This document shows positions 6,337 through 12,817 of a stretch of 20,939 nucleotides of DNA, piece after piece. Position numbers and translations under genes: made by a program. This DNA is from Micavibrio sp. (GTDB taxonomy: Bacteria > Pseudomonadota > Alphaproteobacteria > Micavibrionales > Micavibrionaceae), in the NCBI GenBank assembly GCA_030824805.1, contig JAPJRC010000040.1, positions 1 to 20,939 on the forward strand. The letters run 5' to 3'. The notes under the pieces are model-generated. The model saw only the letters and a list, made by a program, of their open reading frames with translations. It did no database searches and was not told where the DNA came from. Every line of letters starts with the position of its first letter. Position 1 is the first letter of the stretch.

Positions 6337-7149
6337 TTAGTTGGCTTTCGCAGCGTCTTTTGCGCTCTTGAACTCGGCTGATTGCGATTGCGTCAGCGTG
6401 AACGCATAGTTGTCGCCTTTCGGTTTTACATCCAGAGCGTCGATGTTCAGGGCAGCCTTGTCGCCGCCAACACCGAGAACTTTGTTGAACGTCACGACAA
6501 TGTAATCGGCATCGTCATCATCGAAAGCAACCGTGTCGATGTCGGCCACGGCTTTGCCGTTTGCATCGTAAACCTTGGAATCAAGGATCTTTGCAAGGCT
6601 CAGATGATTGGCCGGCATGGTCGTCGTGTTTGCATCGGCTTTGTCAGCTTCGTATTCGAAACGCTTGGCGGCGTCGATTTGGGCTTCGCTCAGCTTTACG
6701 ACGGCGTTGTTGTCGGCGTTGAAGCCTTCAATAACATCATAGTCGAACACGGCCATTTTACCGCCGAGGCCGAGAGCGCTGTCACTGATAACCACCATTT
6801 CGGCATCGCCATCTGCGCTGATCAGGATATCCTTGATCTCGCCGACATTTTCGCCCTTGGCATTTTCAATCGTCGTGCCGATCAGTTCCTCAGCCGTCAG
6901 GCGGGAATTGATGTTTACATTCGCGCCCTTGTTGTCCTCATCGAAATAAGCCTTCACATCGTTGTAGGCTTCCTTGATGGCGGCACCGGCCTTGTCTGCC
7001 GTGCGCTCGATCGATTTGCCTGCACGGTCCATCGTGCTTTCCACTTTTGCTTCCGTGCTGGTCTCAGCGTGTACCTTTGTTTCTGCGAAGGCCGGGAAAG
7101 CGGCGAGCAGCGCTAGGAAAGAAGCACCCATAAGAATTGTCTTTGTCAT
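6337..7149 (-). CDS. Exported protein with two PRC-barrel domains
   Basis: A 270-aa exported protein. Residues 1-22 are a Sec signal peptide ending AFA before ETK. Residues about 28-72 are a charged amphipathic helix (DRAGKSIERTADKAGAAIKE). Two PRC-barrel-like domains follow: about 84-155 (LTAEELIGTTIENAKGENVG, with a GLGGK turn) and about 183-258 (LAKILDSKVYDANGKAVADI, with a GVGGDK turn). PRC barrels are small beta-barrels found in photosynthetic reaction centres, RimM and many alphaproteobacterial stress proteins; the ligand is not predictable. ATG 7149 is preferred to the in-frame start at 7194 because the signal peptide and AGGAG precede it directly. It is the first gene of an operon with csbD, behind an EcfG-type promoter. 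Confidence 0.88.
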   Translation of the reverse strand: MTKTILMGASFLALLAAFPAFAETKVHAETSTEAKVESTMDRAGKSIERTADKAGAAIKEAYNDVKAYFDEDNKGANVNINSRLTAEELIGTTIENAKGENVGEIKDILISADGDAEMVVISDSALGLGGKMAVFDYDVIEGFNADNNAVVKLSEAQIDAAKRFEYEADKADANTTTMPANHLSLAKILDSKVYDANGKAVADIDTVAFDDDDADYIVVTFNKVLGVGGDKAALNIDALDVKPKGDNYAFTLTQSQSAEFKSAKDAAKAN

Positions 7150-7195
7150 GATTTTTTCTCCTGTGACTTGACTGTGAAATAACGAACACGCCACT

Positions 7196-7221
7196 AACAG
7201 CGCTTACACCGCTTTGGTTCC
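7196..7221 (-). promoter_or_regulatory. EcfG-type promoter of the PRC-barrel/csbD operon
   Basis: On the minus strand GGAAC (7221-7217) and TGTT (7199-7196) are separated by 17 bp. The -35 directly abuts the U-tract of the preceding terminator (7222-7252), so the two transcription units are packed end to end. Confidence 0.55.
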
Positions 7222-7252
7222 AAAAGAAAACCGCCGGTATATCCGGCGGTTT
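7222..7252 (-). terminator. Rho-independent terminator after the 58-aa small protein gene
   Basis: A 10-bp stem AAACCGCCGG/CCGGCGGTTT (7228-7237 with 7243-7252), loop TATAT, with TTTTCTTTTGG after it on the minus strand. Confidence 0.85.
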
Positions 7253-7289
7253 CCCGTGGTTTTCTTGTGGAGCAAGAAAATCTTTGCGC

Positions 7290-7466
7290 TTATCGTGCGT
7301 CCGTGTTGTCGTCGATTTCATCACCGACTTCTTCAACGGCTTCACCGATGCTGTCGCCGACATTTTCAATCGGTGACTTTTGTCTTTCCTGATACTGGAC
7401 AACCATAACGCCCAGAATACCGACCAGGATAAGCGCGATAACTACCAGAAGACCTTTGTTGTTCAT
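7290..7466 (-). CDS. 58-aa single-span membrane protein, entericidin operon
   Basis: A small protein starting MNNKGLLVVIALILVGILGV. Residues 5-24 are one transmembrane helix. The remaining 34 residues are a charged amphipathic segment, NVGDSIGEAVEEVGDEIDD, ending in DAR. No family is recognised with certainty. AGGAG precedes the ATG, and the stop of the entericidin gene lies in the same TAAGGAG element, so the two are translationally linked, 12 bp apart. The VGDSIGEAVEEVG pattern echoes the GAGEDIENAGESV pattern of its partner, suggesting the two may interact or share origin. A strong terminator follows the stop. Coding status is supported by ribosome site, operon position and a sensible protein. 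Confidence 0.75.
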   Translation of the reverse strand: MNNKGLLVVIALILVGILGVMVVQYQERQKSPIENVGDSIGEAVEEVGDEIDDNTDAR

Positions 7467-7478
7467 GATCGTGTCTCC

Positions 7479-7622
7479 TTAGTTTTTCGGCGGAACGGCG
7501 TGTTGCACGCTCTCGCCTGCGTTTTCAATGTCCTCGCCCGCACCGTGGAAGGTGTTCGAGCAAGCTGGCAGCGTGGCAACAGCCATAAGAGCCAGAACAG
7601 TCAATAACAAATATTTTTTCAT
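7479..7622 (-). CDS. Entericidin-family lipoprotein
   Basis: A 47-aa lipoprotein starting MKKYLLLTVLALMAVATLPAC. It has a type II signal peptide with lipobox LPAC (Cys 21), followed by SNTFHGAGEDIENAGESV. The mature motif C-N-T-x-x-G-x-G-E-D-I is that of entericidin A/B. In enterics EcnB is a small outer-membrane lipoprotein induced in stationary phase under RpoS, described as a bacteriolytic toxin opposed by EcnA. No EcnA-like second lipoprotein is present here; the downstream partner is instead the 58-aa membrane protein. GGAG lies upstream of the ATG. An EcfG-type promoter is located about 50-75 bp upstream. Confidence 0.88.
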   Translation of the reverse strand: MKKYLLLTVLALMAVATLPACSNTFHGAGEDIENAGESVQHAVPPKN

Positions 7623-7671
7623 CTTCTCTTCTCCGTATATGAGTATTTGATTGTTTTAAAATCGCATCATC

Positions 7672-7696
7672 AACAAACGGAATAAATATCAGTTCC
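7672..7696 (-). promoter_or_regulatory. EcfG-type promoter of the entericidin operon
   Basis: On the minus strand GGAAC (7696-7692), 16 bp, TGTT (7675-7672). The site is embedded in a 9-bp inverted repeat CAAACGGAA/TTCCGTTTG (7674-7682 with 7693-7701). That repeat could also serve as a weak terminator for the YqjE-like gene, but has no good U-tract. Confidence 0.58.
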
Positions 7697-7712
7697 GTTT
7701 GCCGCCTATTAT

Positions 7713-8153
7713 TTAATGAATTTTCTCGCCCATCTGGTCTCCAGCCGCGAAACCGGCAAGAGCGGCCAGAAGCAAGGCCATTTTCGGGTTGTCCTTCACA
7801 GGCTCTTCAAAGCCGGACAAAAGTGATTTTGCCGTGCTTTCAAGGGAATCAAGGAACCCGCCATCCATGGATGGCTTTTTGATCGCCTTTTTATTGAGAG
7901 ACAAATAACCCGTAAGGGCTATAGCGCCTGCAATAGCAAGAATGACCAGTCCCGTAATACCTGCTGCCACCGGCATCGTGTAGGATTCCAGAAGCAGACC
8001 ATATCCTGCGATGGCGAGAAAAACGAAAGCGATCAAAGACACACCGCCGGCTGCGGCATAATATGCCACGCCGACAGAGGTTCTTTTCGCTTGGCGTACC
8101 GCTGTCCCGGCAACAAGGCCTTTCAGCAGCAATTCTCTGACCAGCGGAGACAT
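7713..8153 (-). CDS. YqjE-like (phage holin 3_6/DUF1469) membrane protein
   Basis: A 146-aa inner-membrane protein. Two strong transmembrane helices (about 30-54 and 60-84) are preceded by a basic amphipathic N-terminus and followed by a soluble tail. The tail ends DNPKMALLLAALAGFAAG, which resembles the C-terminal hydrophobic hairpin of YqjD proteins. Length and two-helix layout fit the DUF1469/holin-X group that includes E. coli YqjE. The gene lies three bases downstream of the YqjD/ElaB-like gene, the same order as E. coli yqjD-yqjE, which supports the call. GGAG lies seven bases before the ATG. Despite the holin name there is no lysis gene nearby. Function is not established. Confidence 0.75.
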   Translation of the reverse strand: MSPLVRELLLKGLVAGTAVRQAKRTSVGVAYYAAAGGVSLIAFVFLAIAGYGLLLESYTMPVAAGITGLVILAIAGAIALTGYLSLNKKAIKKPSMDGGFLDSLESTAKSLLSGFEEPVKDNPKMALLLAALAGFAAGDQMGEKIH

Positions 8154-8156
8154 GGT

Positions 8157-8510
8157 TTATCTCCGGCTGCCGAACAGCATGCTGGCAATCATACCGCCTA
8201 CAAATGCGATGGCGATCGACTGGCCCGGGTTGTTCTGTACGAAGGACAGAGCATCTGCCAGTTGGTCACGGCCACGCTCTTTTGCGTATTCAGCGGCTTC
8301 GCGTGCTTTTTCGCCGGCCTGGTCGAGTTGACGACGGCCTTCTACTTTCAGATCGCGGCCCAGAACTTTTGCGTCGGCCGACAGAACGCGAACGTCTTCA
8401 CGCAGCGTTTCGAGGTCTTCACGGATCGGGCTTGTATCTACTTTTGCCTTGATGGCGTTTGCCGCGTTGTTGGCGGCGCTTTTGGCTTCTTTAATCATTT
8501 CTTGTGCCAT
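8157..8510 (-). CDS. YqjD/ElaB-like (DUF883) ribosome-associated membrane protein
   Basis: A 117-aa protein with a long charged helical or coiled-coil body (about 1-90; LETLREDVRVLSADAKVLGR). A C-terminal transmembrane anchor follows, QNNPGQSIAIAFVGGMIASM, ending FGSRR. The N-P-x-Q-S-I-A-I motif and terminal S-R-R are hallmarks of the DUF883/ElaB/YqjD family. E. coli members are tail-anchored, associate with ribosomes in stationary phase and are RpoS-controlled. ATG 8510 is chosen because AGGAG lies eight bases before it; an in-frame start at 8570 would run through the promoter. An exact EcfG-type promoter lies about 50-70 bp upstream, and the YqjE-like gene follows after 3 bp. Confidence 0.88.
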   Translation of the reverse strand: MAQEMIKEAKSAANNAANAIKAKVDTSPIREDLETLREDVRVLSADAKVLGRDLKVEGRRQLDQAGEKAREAAEYAKERGRDQLADALSFVQNNPGQSIAIAFVGGMIASMLFGSRR

Positions 8511-8557
8511 GTTCTTTGCTCCTGTGTGTTTAAAATTGGACGTAATGTTGCAGTGCC

Positions 8558-8582
8558 AACGCTTTAACAAGCGCTTGGTTCC
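8558..8582 (-). promoter_or_regulatory. EcfG-type promoter of the yqjDE-like operon (exact)
   Basis: On the minus strand GGAAC (8582-8578), exactly 16 bp, CGTT (8561-8558). This is an exact match to the EcfG consensus, 48 bp from the ATG at 8510. Confidence 0.72.
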
Positions 8583-8618
8583 ACACAGGCAAAGAGGGGG
8601 AAATGCGGGGACCGCGGG

Positions 8619-9356
8619 CTACGTGCCCGTTTTGATCTCGCCGCAGAACATATAGCCGACGCCGCGAACGGTTTTGATGTAATACGGCTCTTTGGGATCG
8701 TCGCGTAGCTTTTTGCGAAGACGGCCCACCTGAATATCCACGGCACGGTCGAAAGAATCGTAATCCGTTTCGCGGGTGAGTTCGAAGAGGCGCTCGCGCG
8801 TCATCACTTTGTTGGGGGCGTCAACCATGGCTTCGAGCAGCTTGTATTCGCCCGTCGTCAAATCGCCCGAAACATTGTTGTCGTCGAAAATCTGGAATTG
8901 CGCGCGATCCAATGTCCACGGGCCGAAACGCACTTGCGAGGATTCGTTTTGCGCGCGCTCTTTTGCTGTCGATGCATCGCCCGTTTCCGCCGAGCGTCTC
9001 AGAACGGCTTTGATACGTGCGGACAATTCGCGCATTTCAAAAGGCTTTGTCATGTAATCGTCTGCACCCATTTCAAGGCAGACAATCTTTTCCGTTGTAT
9101 CGCTTTTGCCGCTGACGACAATAACGGGTATGCCTTTTGCGAGAACGCGCAATTGCGCCAGAAGGCTTATGCCATCGGTATCCGGCAACACCAGATCGAG
9201 CAGGATGATGTTGGGGGCGTTATCATTGAGCAGCTTCATCAGGTCAGCACCGCTGCGCGCGGCAAGAGTCTGATATCCTTCAGAGGTCAGATAATGCGAA
9301 ACAACCGTTTGCAGGCCCTCGTCGTCATCAACGCTTAATATTGTAGCCTTTGGCAT
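8619..9356 (-). CDS. OmpR/PhoB-family response regulator
   Basis: A 245-aa transcription factor. The receiver domain (1-122) has the acidic cluster VDDDE (9-13), phospho-acceptor D54 in ILLDLVLPDTDG, the conserved position S82 and K104 in DYMTKPF. The winged-helix domain (about 142-238) shows LTTGEYKLLEAMVDAPNKVM and the recognition helix DRAVDIQVGRLRKKL, then TVRGVGYMF. This is the OmpR/PhoB class. No kinase gene directly abuts it; the hybrid kinase at 10137-12389 lies on the far side of the sigma-factor gene. Three ACAAA boxes at 11-12 bp spacing lie in the divergent promoter region shared with the sigma gene, suggesting that it may control both. AAGGA lies upstream of the ATG with rather long spacing. 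Confidence 0.93.
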   Translation of the reverse strand: MPKATILSVDDDEGLQTVVSHYLTSEGYQTLAARSGADLMKLLNDNAPNIILLDLVLPDTDGISLLAQLRVLAKGIPVIVVSGKSDTTEKIVCLEMGADDYMTKPFEMRELSARIKAVLRRSAETGDASTAKERAQNESSQVRFGPWTLDRAQFQIFDDNNVSGDLTTGEYKLLEAMVDAPNKVMTRERLFELTRETDYDSFDRAVDIQVGRLRKKLRDDPKEPYYIKTVRGVGYMFCGEIKTGT

Positions 9357-9404
9357 AGGCGGCGGATTCCTTGGAACATGCGTAAATTCTAATGCTTTGA
9401 TCCC

Positions 9405-9469
9405 ATTATATAAACTGTTTGTTACAAAAAAGATACAAACTTTTTCACAAACGAAACAATCCCGACAAA
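9405..9469. promoter_or_regulatory. Divergent regulatory region: TATAAT box and ACAAA direct repeats
   Basis: TATAAT on the minus strand (9410-9405) could be the -10 for the response regulator, though no good -35 is present. ACAAA boxes on the plus strand occur at 9424, 9435 and 9447, then ACAA at 9456 and 9465. The 11-12 bp period of the first three resembles half-sites bound in tandem by OmpR-family regulators. Confidence 0.35.
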
Positions 9470-9534
9470 TTACGGTTACGTGACAAGGCTAGGCTTAACT
9501 CATGACGCAACGAAATGATCTAAAGGAGCCTAAA

Positions 9535-10077
9535 ATGTTTATGCAAAACGAACTGATCACGGAAATGCCAAAACTGCAAAAATTTGCGAGCAAGCTGACA
9601 CGCAACAAGAGTGAAGCGGAAGACCTGCTGCAATCCACCCTTCTCCGCGCTCTGGAGAAAAAGGATTACTTTGAGACCGGCACCGATCTCTTCAAATGGT
9701 CGTCGAAGATCATGTACAACATTTTTGTCACCGACTACCGTCGCAAAACGAAATTCGAAACGCAGTATGATCCTGAGTTCCATATCGAGAACCGCTCGGT
9801 GGAAGCAGACCAGCACACCAAACTCGAAGTGAAGCTGCTGGGTCAGGCCATGACGCACATGTCGCCGGAACACAAGGAAATCCTGGTTCTGGTCTGCATC
9901 AAGGGCATGCAATATCAGGAAGTCGCCGACATGCTGGAAATTCCGGTAGGCACCGTGCGTTCCCGCCTGTCACGCGCCCGCAACCAGCTGATCGCGCTGA
10001 TGGAAGGCCCTGCAAGCCCGAACCAGGGCAACAACTTCGACGAGATGGACATCTCGCTCCTTCGCGCCGCTGCCTAA
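9535..10077 (+). CDS. ECF-family RNA polymerase sigma factor, EcfG-like
   Basis: A 180-aa sigma-70 family factor with only region 2 (about 9-72; SEAEDLLQSTLLRALEKKDY, then WSSKIMYNIFVTDYRRK) and region 4 (about 105-155; SPEHKEILVLV, then VGTVRSRLSRARNQL). This is the ECF architecture. The region 2 and 4 wording is close to the EcfG group that directs the alphaproteobacterial general stress response, but PhyR and NepR genes, which usually flank ecfG, are absent here, so it could be a second EcfG copy or another ECF group. ATG 9535 is chosen because AAAGGAG ends six bases before it; an in-frame ATG at 9502 lacks a ribosome site. No cognate anti-sigma gene is adjacent. The surrounding GGAAC-type promoters make it a natural candidate for their reader. 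Confidence 0.9.
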   Translation: MFMQNELITEMPKLQKFASKLTRNKSEAEDLLQSTLLRALEKKDYFETGTDLFKWSSKIMYNIFVTDYRRKTKFETQYDPEFHIENRSVEADQHTKLEVKLLGQAMTHMSPEHKEILVLVCIKGMQYQEVADMLEIPVGTVRSRLSRARNQLIALMEGPASPNQGNNFDEMDISLLRAAA

Positions 10078-10136
10078 GGCGGGGCGAAGCCTGAAACCGG
10101 TTTAGGTTATATCAAACTATTGAATCGTTGCTCATA

Positions 10137-12389
10137 TTAAGCGGCCCGCGGTCTATCCGACCCGGGCTGCTTTTCTTCGAGGACACGCAGAATGGCGTTT
10201 TTGAGATCGGTTTCCACGATTGGCTTGGACAGGTAATCATCCATACCGGAATCGATACATTTTTGCTTGTCGGCAACAAGGGCATGCGCGGTTAAACCGA
10301 TAATCGGCGTACGCGGAAGGCTTTGCTCTTCTTCGACGTTGCGCATGATGCGGGTGGCGGTAAGACCGTCCATCTCCGGCATCTGCACGTCCATCAGCAC
10401 GAGATCGTAATGCTTCGCCTTCCACGCCTGTACCGCTTCCAATCCGGTTTTGGCGACATCGAACGTGCAATCCATGCCGTTCAGGATATAGCTGAGCACC
10501 ACGATATTGCCCTCGTAATCCTCCGCCATGAGGATATGCTTTTTGCCGTCGATCGCTGTTTTCAAACGCTCGTTGAGCTTTTGCATACGGACGACTTCGT
10601 TTATATCGACATCCGCCTCTGACATGGAATCCGTAAAGGGCAGAATAAGCGAGAATGTCGAGCCGCGGCCCGGCTGGCTTTCCACTTTGATCGTACCGCC
10701 CATGATCTCCGCCAGGCTTTTGCTGATCGGAAGACCGAGGCCCGTACCGCCATAACGGCGTGAAACGGAAGAATCCGCCTGTCTGAATTTTTCAAAGATA
10801 ACGGGCAGCGCCGCCTCTGCGATACCGATCCCGCTGTCCTTTACATCGATGCGCAGTATGTGGGAATCGCCCACCGGCTCCACCTTCGCCGTGATGGTGA
10901 TATAGCCTTTTTCCGTGAACTTGATCGCGTTGCCGATCAGGTTGATCAGAATCTGGCGCAGACGCAATTTGTCGCTGTTGAACACGGTGTCCTTGAGGTC
11001 GTCATACCGGAAGGAGAAATCGAGGAATTTTTCCGCGGCCTTGACCGACATCATGGTCTCGACCTGTTCGAACAATTCACCCAGCAGGAATTTCTGCGTG
11101 TGCAGCTCCACCTCCCCGCTCTCGATCTTCGAGAAATCGAGAATGTCGGTGATGAGTTCTTTCAATGTTTCCGTGCTGGTTTTCAGCGTGGTGATCAGCT
11201 TTTTGTGGCTGTCCTGCACGGCGTCCGACTGGCTGAGGATTTCTGCGATACCGCTCACCGCCGTAAGAGGCGTTCTGATCTCGTGGCTCATATGCGCGAG
11301 GAATTCACCCTTGGCCTGGCTGGCGGCGGCGGCACGGTCGCGCTCTTCCTTGAGCTGGCGCTCGTGTTCTTTAAGATAGCTGATATCGGTGTGCGCGCCG
11401 ATAAAACGCACAGGCTGCCCCTCTTCGTCGAACAGCGCCTTACCGCGGCCGTGGATCCATATATGCTGGCCGTCCTTGCTGATCATACGGAAGATGCTGG
11501 AAAATTCGGAAAGCGTGCCGTTGATGTAATTGTTGAAAGCCTCCCAGAAACTTTCCGCGTCTTCGGGATGGAGAAGTCTGCGAAATTCTTCTTCGCTGGC
11601 CTGTATGTCGTTTTCTTCATAGCCGAGAATGGCTTTGTACTGCGGCGACCAGTAAATCTCGTGCGTCTTGAAATTCCAGTCGAAAATACCGTCATTGGAA
11701 CCGCGAATGGCAAGGCGCAGGCGTTCTTCGGATTCTTTCATGCTGGCTTCCGCGGCGCTGACCTTGGACTGCGCTTCGAGCAGATACCAGTTGAATATAA
11801 GGATGATAAGGCACACCACAACGCCCCCGACAAGAAGGCTGACCTGGTAACGCTCAATCGTCTGGTTGACCACGCGCTCGCGGCTGAACAGCAAATTATA
11901 TTCGTCGGTCAGAACGTCATGGGTAAGGCGCAGCATGCTGTCACGGATCGTTACGACCTGAACGGAATCCTGCAGCAACGGGATGCGCTGCGTGCCTTTG
12001 AAAAGGTCCATATAAGCGTCGAGCGCGTCTTTGAGGCGGAGCGAAAGATGCTCGATCTCGGTCAGGCGTGATGCCTGCGCCGGGTTGTCCTGCACCTTGC
12101 CGCGCAGTTTCGCGATGTCGGCCGACATCTTTATTCTTCCGTCTTCGTACTTTTTAAGCGTCTCTTCGTTGTTATTCAGGATGTAATCGCGTTGCGTGGC
12201 GATGGTGCCGACGATTGTGCGCGTAAGGTCCTGCGTCATCATAATCACAGTCTGCGATTGATTGACGTGCGCGTCGCTGATCTTGATGTTTTCAGACGCC
12301 ATTATGACGTGATAGGCAAGGCCCATAAGACAGGCCGTCAGCACAAGGGAAAAGATAATAAAATTCCTGAGCAGGACGGGGTTTCTCAT
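10137..12389 (-). CDS. Membrane hybrid histidine kinase (CHASE3-like, PAS, HisKA, HATPase, REC)
   Basis: A 750-aa sensor kinase. TM1 (about 9-30) and TM2 (about 184-204) flank a helical periplasmic domain of CHASE3 type. A PAS/PAC domain follows (about 222-342; SNDGIFDWNFKTHEIYWSP). HisKA has H369 in FLAHMSHEIRTPL. The ATPase domain has N487 in NLIGNAIKF, D518 in DVKDSGIGI and GTGLGL (548-553). A C-terminal receiver has D667 in LVLMDVQMPEMDG and K722. There is no HPt, so a separate phosphotransfer protein is needed. A weak GGGAAAG precedes the ATG. It is convergent with the ECF sigma gene, 59 bp apart, without a clear terminator. The ligand is unknown. A role in activating the stress response, as hybrid kinases do through PhyR elsewhere, is inference. 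Confidence 0.93.
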   Translation of the reverse strand: MRNPVLLRNFIIFSLVLTACLMGLAYHVIMASENIKISDAHVNQSQTVIMMTQDLTRTIVGTIATQRDYILNNNEETLKKYEDGRIKMSADIAKLRGKVQDNPAQASRLTEIEHLSLRLKDALDAYMDLFKGTQRIPLLQDSVQVVTIRDSMLRLTHDVLTDEYNLLFSRERVVNQTIERYQVSLLVGGVVVCLIILIFNWYLLEAQSKVSAAEASMKESEERLRLAIRGSNDGIFDWNFKTHEIYWSPQYKAILGYEENDIQASEEEFRRLLHPEDAESFWEAFNNYINGTLSEFSSIFRMISKDGQHIWIHGRGKALFDEEGQPVRFIGAHTDISYLKEHERQLKEERDRAAAASQAKGEFLAHMSHEIRTPLTAVSGIAEILSQSDAVQDSHKKLITTLKTSTETLKELITDILDFSKIESGEVELHTQKFLLGELFEQVETMMSVKAAEKFLDFSFRYDDLKDTVFNSDKLRLRQILINLIGNAIKFTEKGYITITAKVEPVGDSHILRIDVKDSGIGIAEAALPVIFEKFRQADSSVSRRYGGTGLGLPISKSLAEIMGGTIKVESQPGRGSTFSLILPFTDSMSEADVDINEVVRMQKLNERLKTAIDGKKHILMAEDYEGNIVVLSYILNGMDCTFDVAKTGLEAVQAWKAKHYDLVLMDVQMPEMDGLTATRIMRNVEEEQSLPRTPIIGLTAHALVADKQKCIDSGMDDYLSKPIVETDLKNAILRVLEEKQPGSDRPRAA

Positions 12390-12462
12390 GATTTCTTTCC
12401 CAAACGAATTTTTCTTTTAAAGTGATTGTTTAAATCAAAGACTCTTTTACTCGCAGGGTCAA

Positions 12463-12489
12463 TAGAAAACGGCACCCCGAAGGGTGCCG
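12463..12489 (-). terminator. Rho-independent terminator of the DUF1328 gene
   Basis: An 8-bp stem CGGCACCC/GGGTGCCG (12470-12477 with 12482-12489). On the minus strand the loop is TTCG and TTTTCTATT follows. Confidence 0.85.
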
Positions 12490-12511
12490 CTCTGTGGGTC
12501 TGACCTGTTGA

Positions 12512-12688
12512 TTAAACCGGCGGTGTGCGGCCACGAATGGCGCCCATCACGGCTGCAATCAGGAACAGAACCAAGAAGACTATGAAAATAAGTTTTGCGA
12601 TTTCAACGGCCGAAGCTGCAATGCCTGTAAAGCCGAAGATGGCCGCAATAATCGCCACGACCAGAAATGCCAAAGCCCAATTAAGCAT
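12512..12688 (-). CDS. DUF1328 (YtjA-like) small membrane protein
   Basis: A 58-aa hydrophobic protein starting MLNWALAFLVVAIIAAIFGF. A second transmembrane helix (about 31-49, AKLIFIVFLVLFLIAAVMG) and a short basic tail follow. The opening M-L-N-W-A-L and G-F-x-G-I-A turn are the DUF1328/YtjA signature. CAGGAG precedes the ATG. An exact EcfG-type promoter is located 44-68 bp upstream and a UUCG-loop terminator follows, so it is a monocistronic stress gene. The family is widespread in proteobacteria without an assigned function. Confidence 0.9.
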   Translation of the reverse strand: MLNWALAFLVVAIIAAIFGFTGIAASAVEIAKLIFIVFLVLFLIAAVMGAIRGRTPPV

Positions 12689-12731
12689 TTTTTTCTCCTG
12701 ATTTTCCTGTTAAAAATACTTCTGGTATACA

Positions 12732-12756
12732 AACGGATCATTATAGGAAAAGTTCC
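12732..12756 (-). promoter_or_regulatory. EcfG-type promoter of the DUF1328 gene (exact)
   Basis: On the minus strand GGAAC (12756-12752), 16 bp, CGTT (12735-12732): an exact consensus match, back to back with the plus-strand site at 12771-12795. Confidence 0.72.
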
Positions 12757-12770
12757 GGCTTGTTCCACGC

Positions 12771-12795
12771 GGAACCTATAGGGTTTTACAGCGTT
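12771..12795 (+). promoter_or_regulatory. EcfG-type promoter of the mini anti-sigma-like gene (exact)
   Basis: GGAAC (12771-12775), exactly 16 bp, CGTT (12792-12795), 22 bp before the ATG at 12818. The two divergent -35 boxes are 14 bp apart, and a GTTCC-ACGC-GGAAC inverted repeat (12762-12775) lies between and over them. Confidence 0.72.
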
Positions 12796-12817
12796 TTTTG
12801 TGTAGAGCAGGCATATT

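Noticed and set aside
7713..8153. Prophage holin interpretation of the two-span protein
   Set aside because: No endolysin or other phage gene is nearby, and the YqjD-like neighbour explains it better as a YqjE homologue.
8606..8636. GC-rich hairpin at the 3' end of the response regulator gene as terminator
   Set aside because: On the minus strand no U-tract follows, and part of it is coding.
9373..9397. GGAAC on the plus strand before the sigma gene as an autoregulatory EcfG promoter
   Set aside because: At 16-18 bp spacing the -10 would be GCTT, CTTT or TTTG, none with the required GTT.
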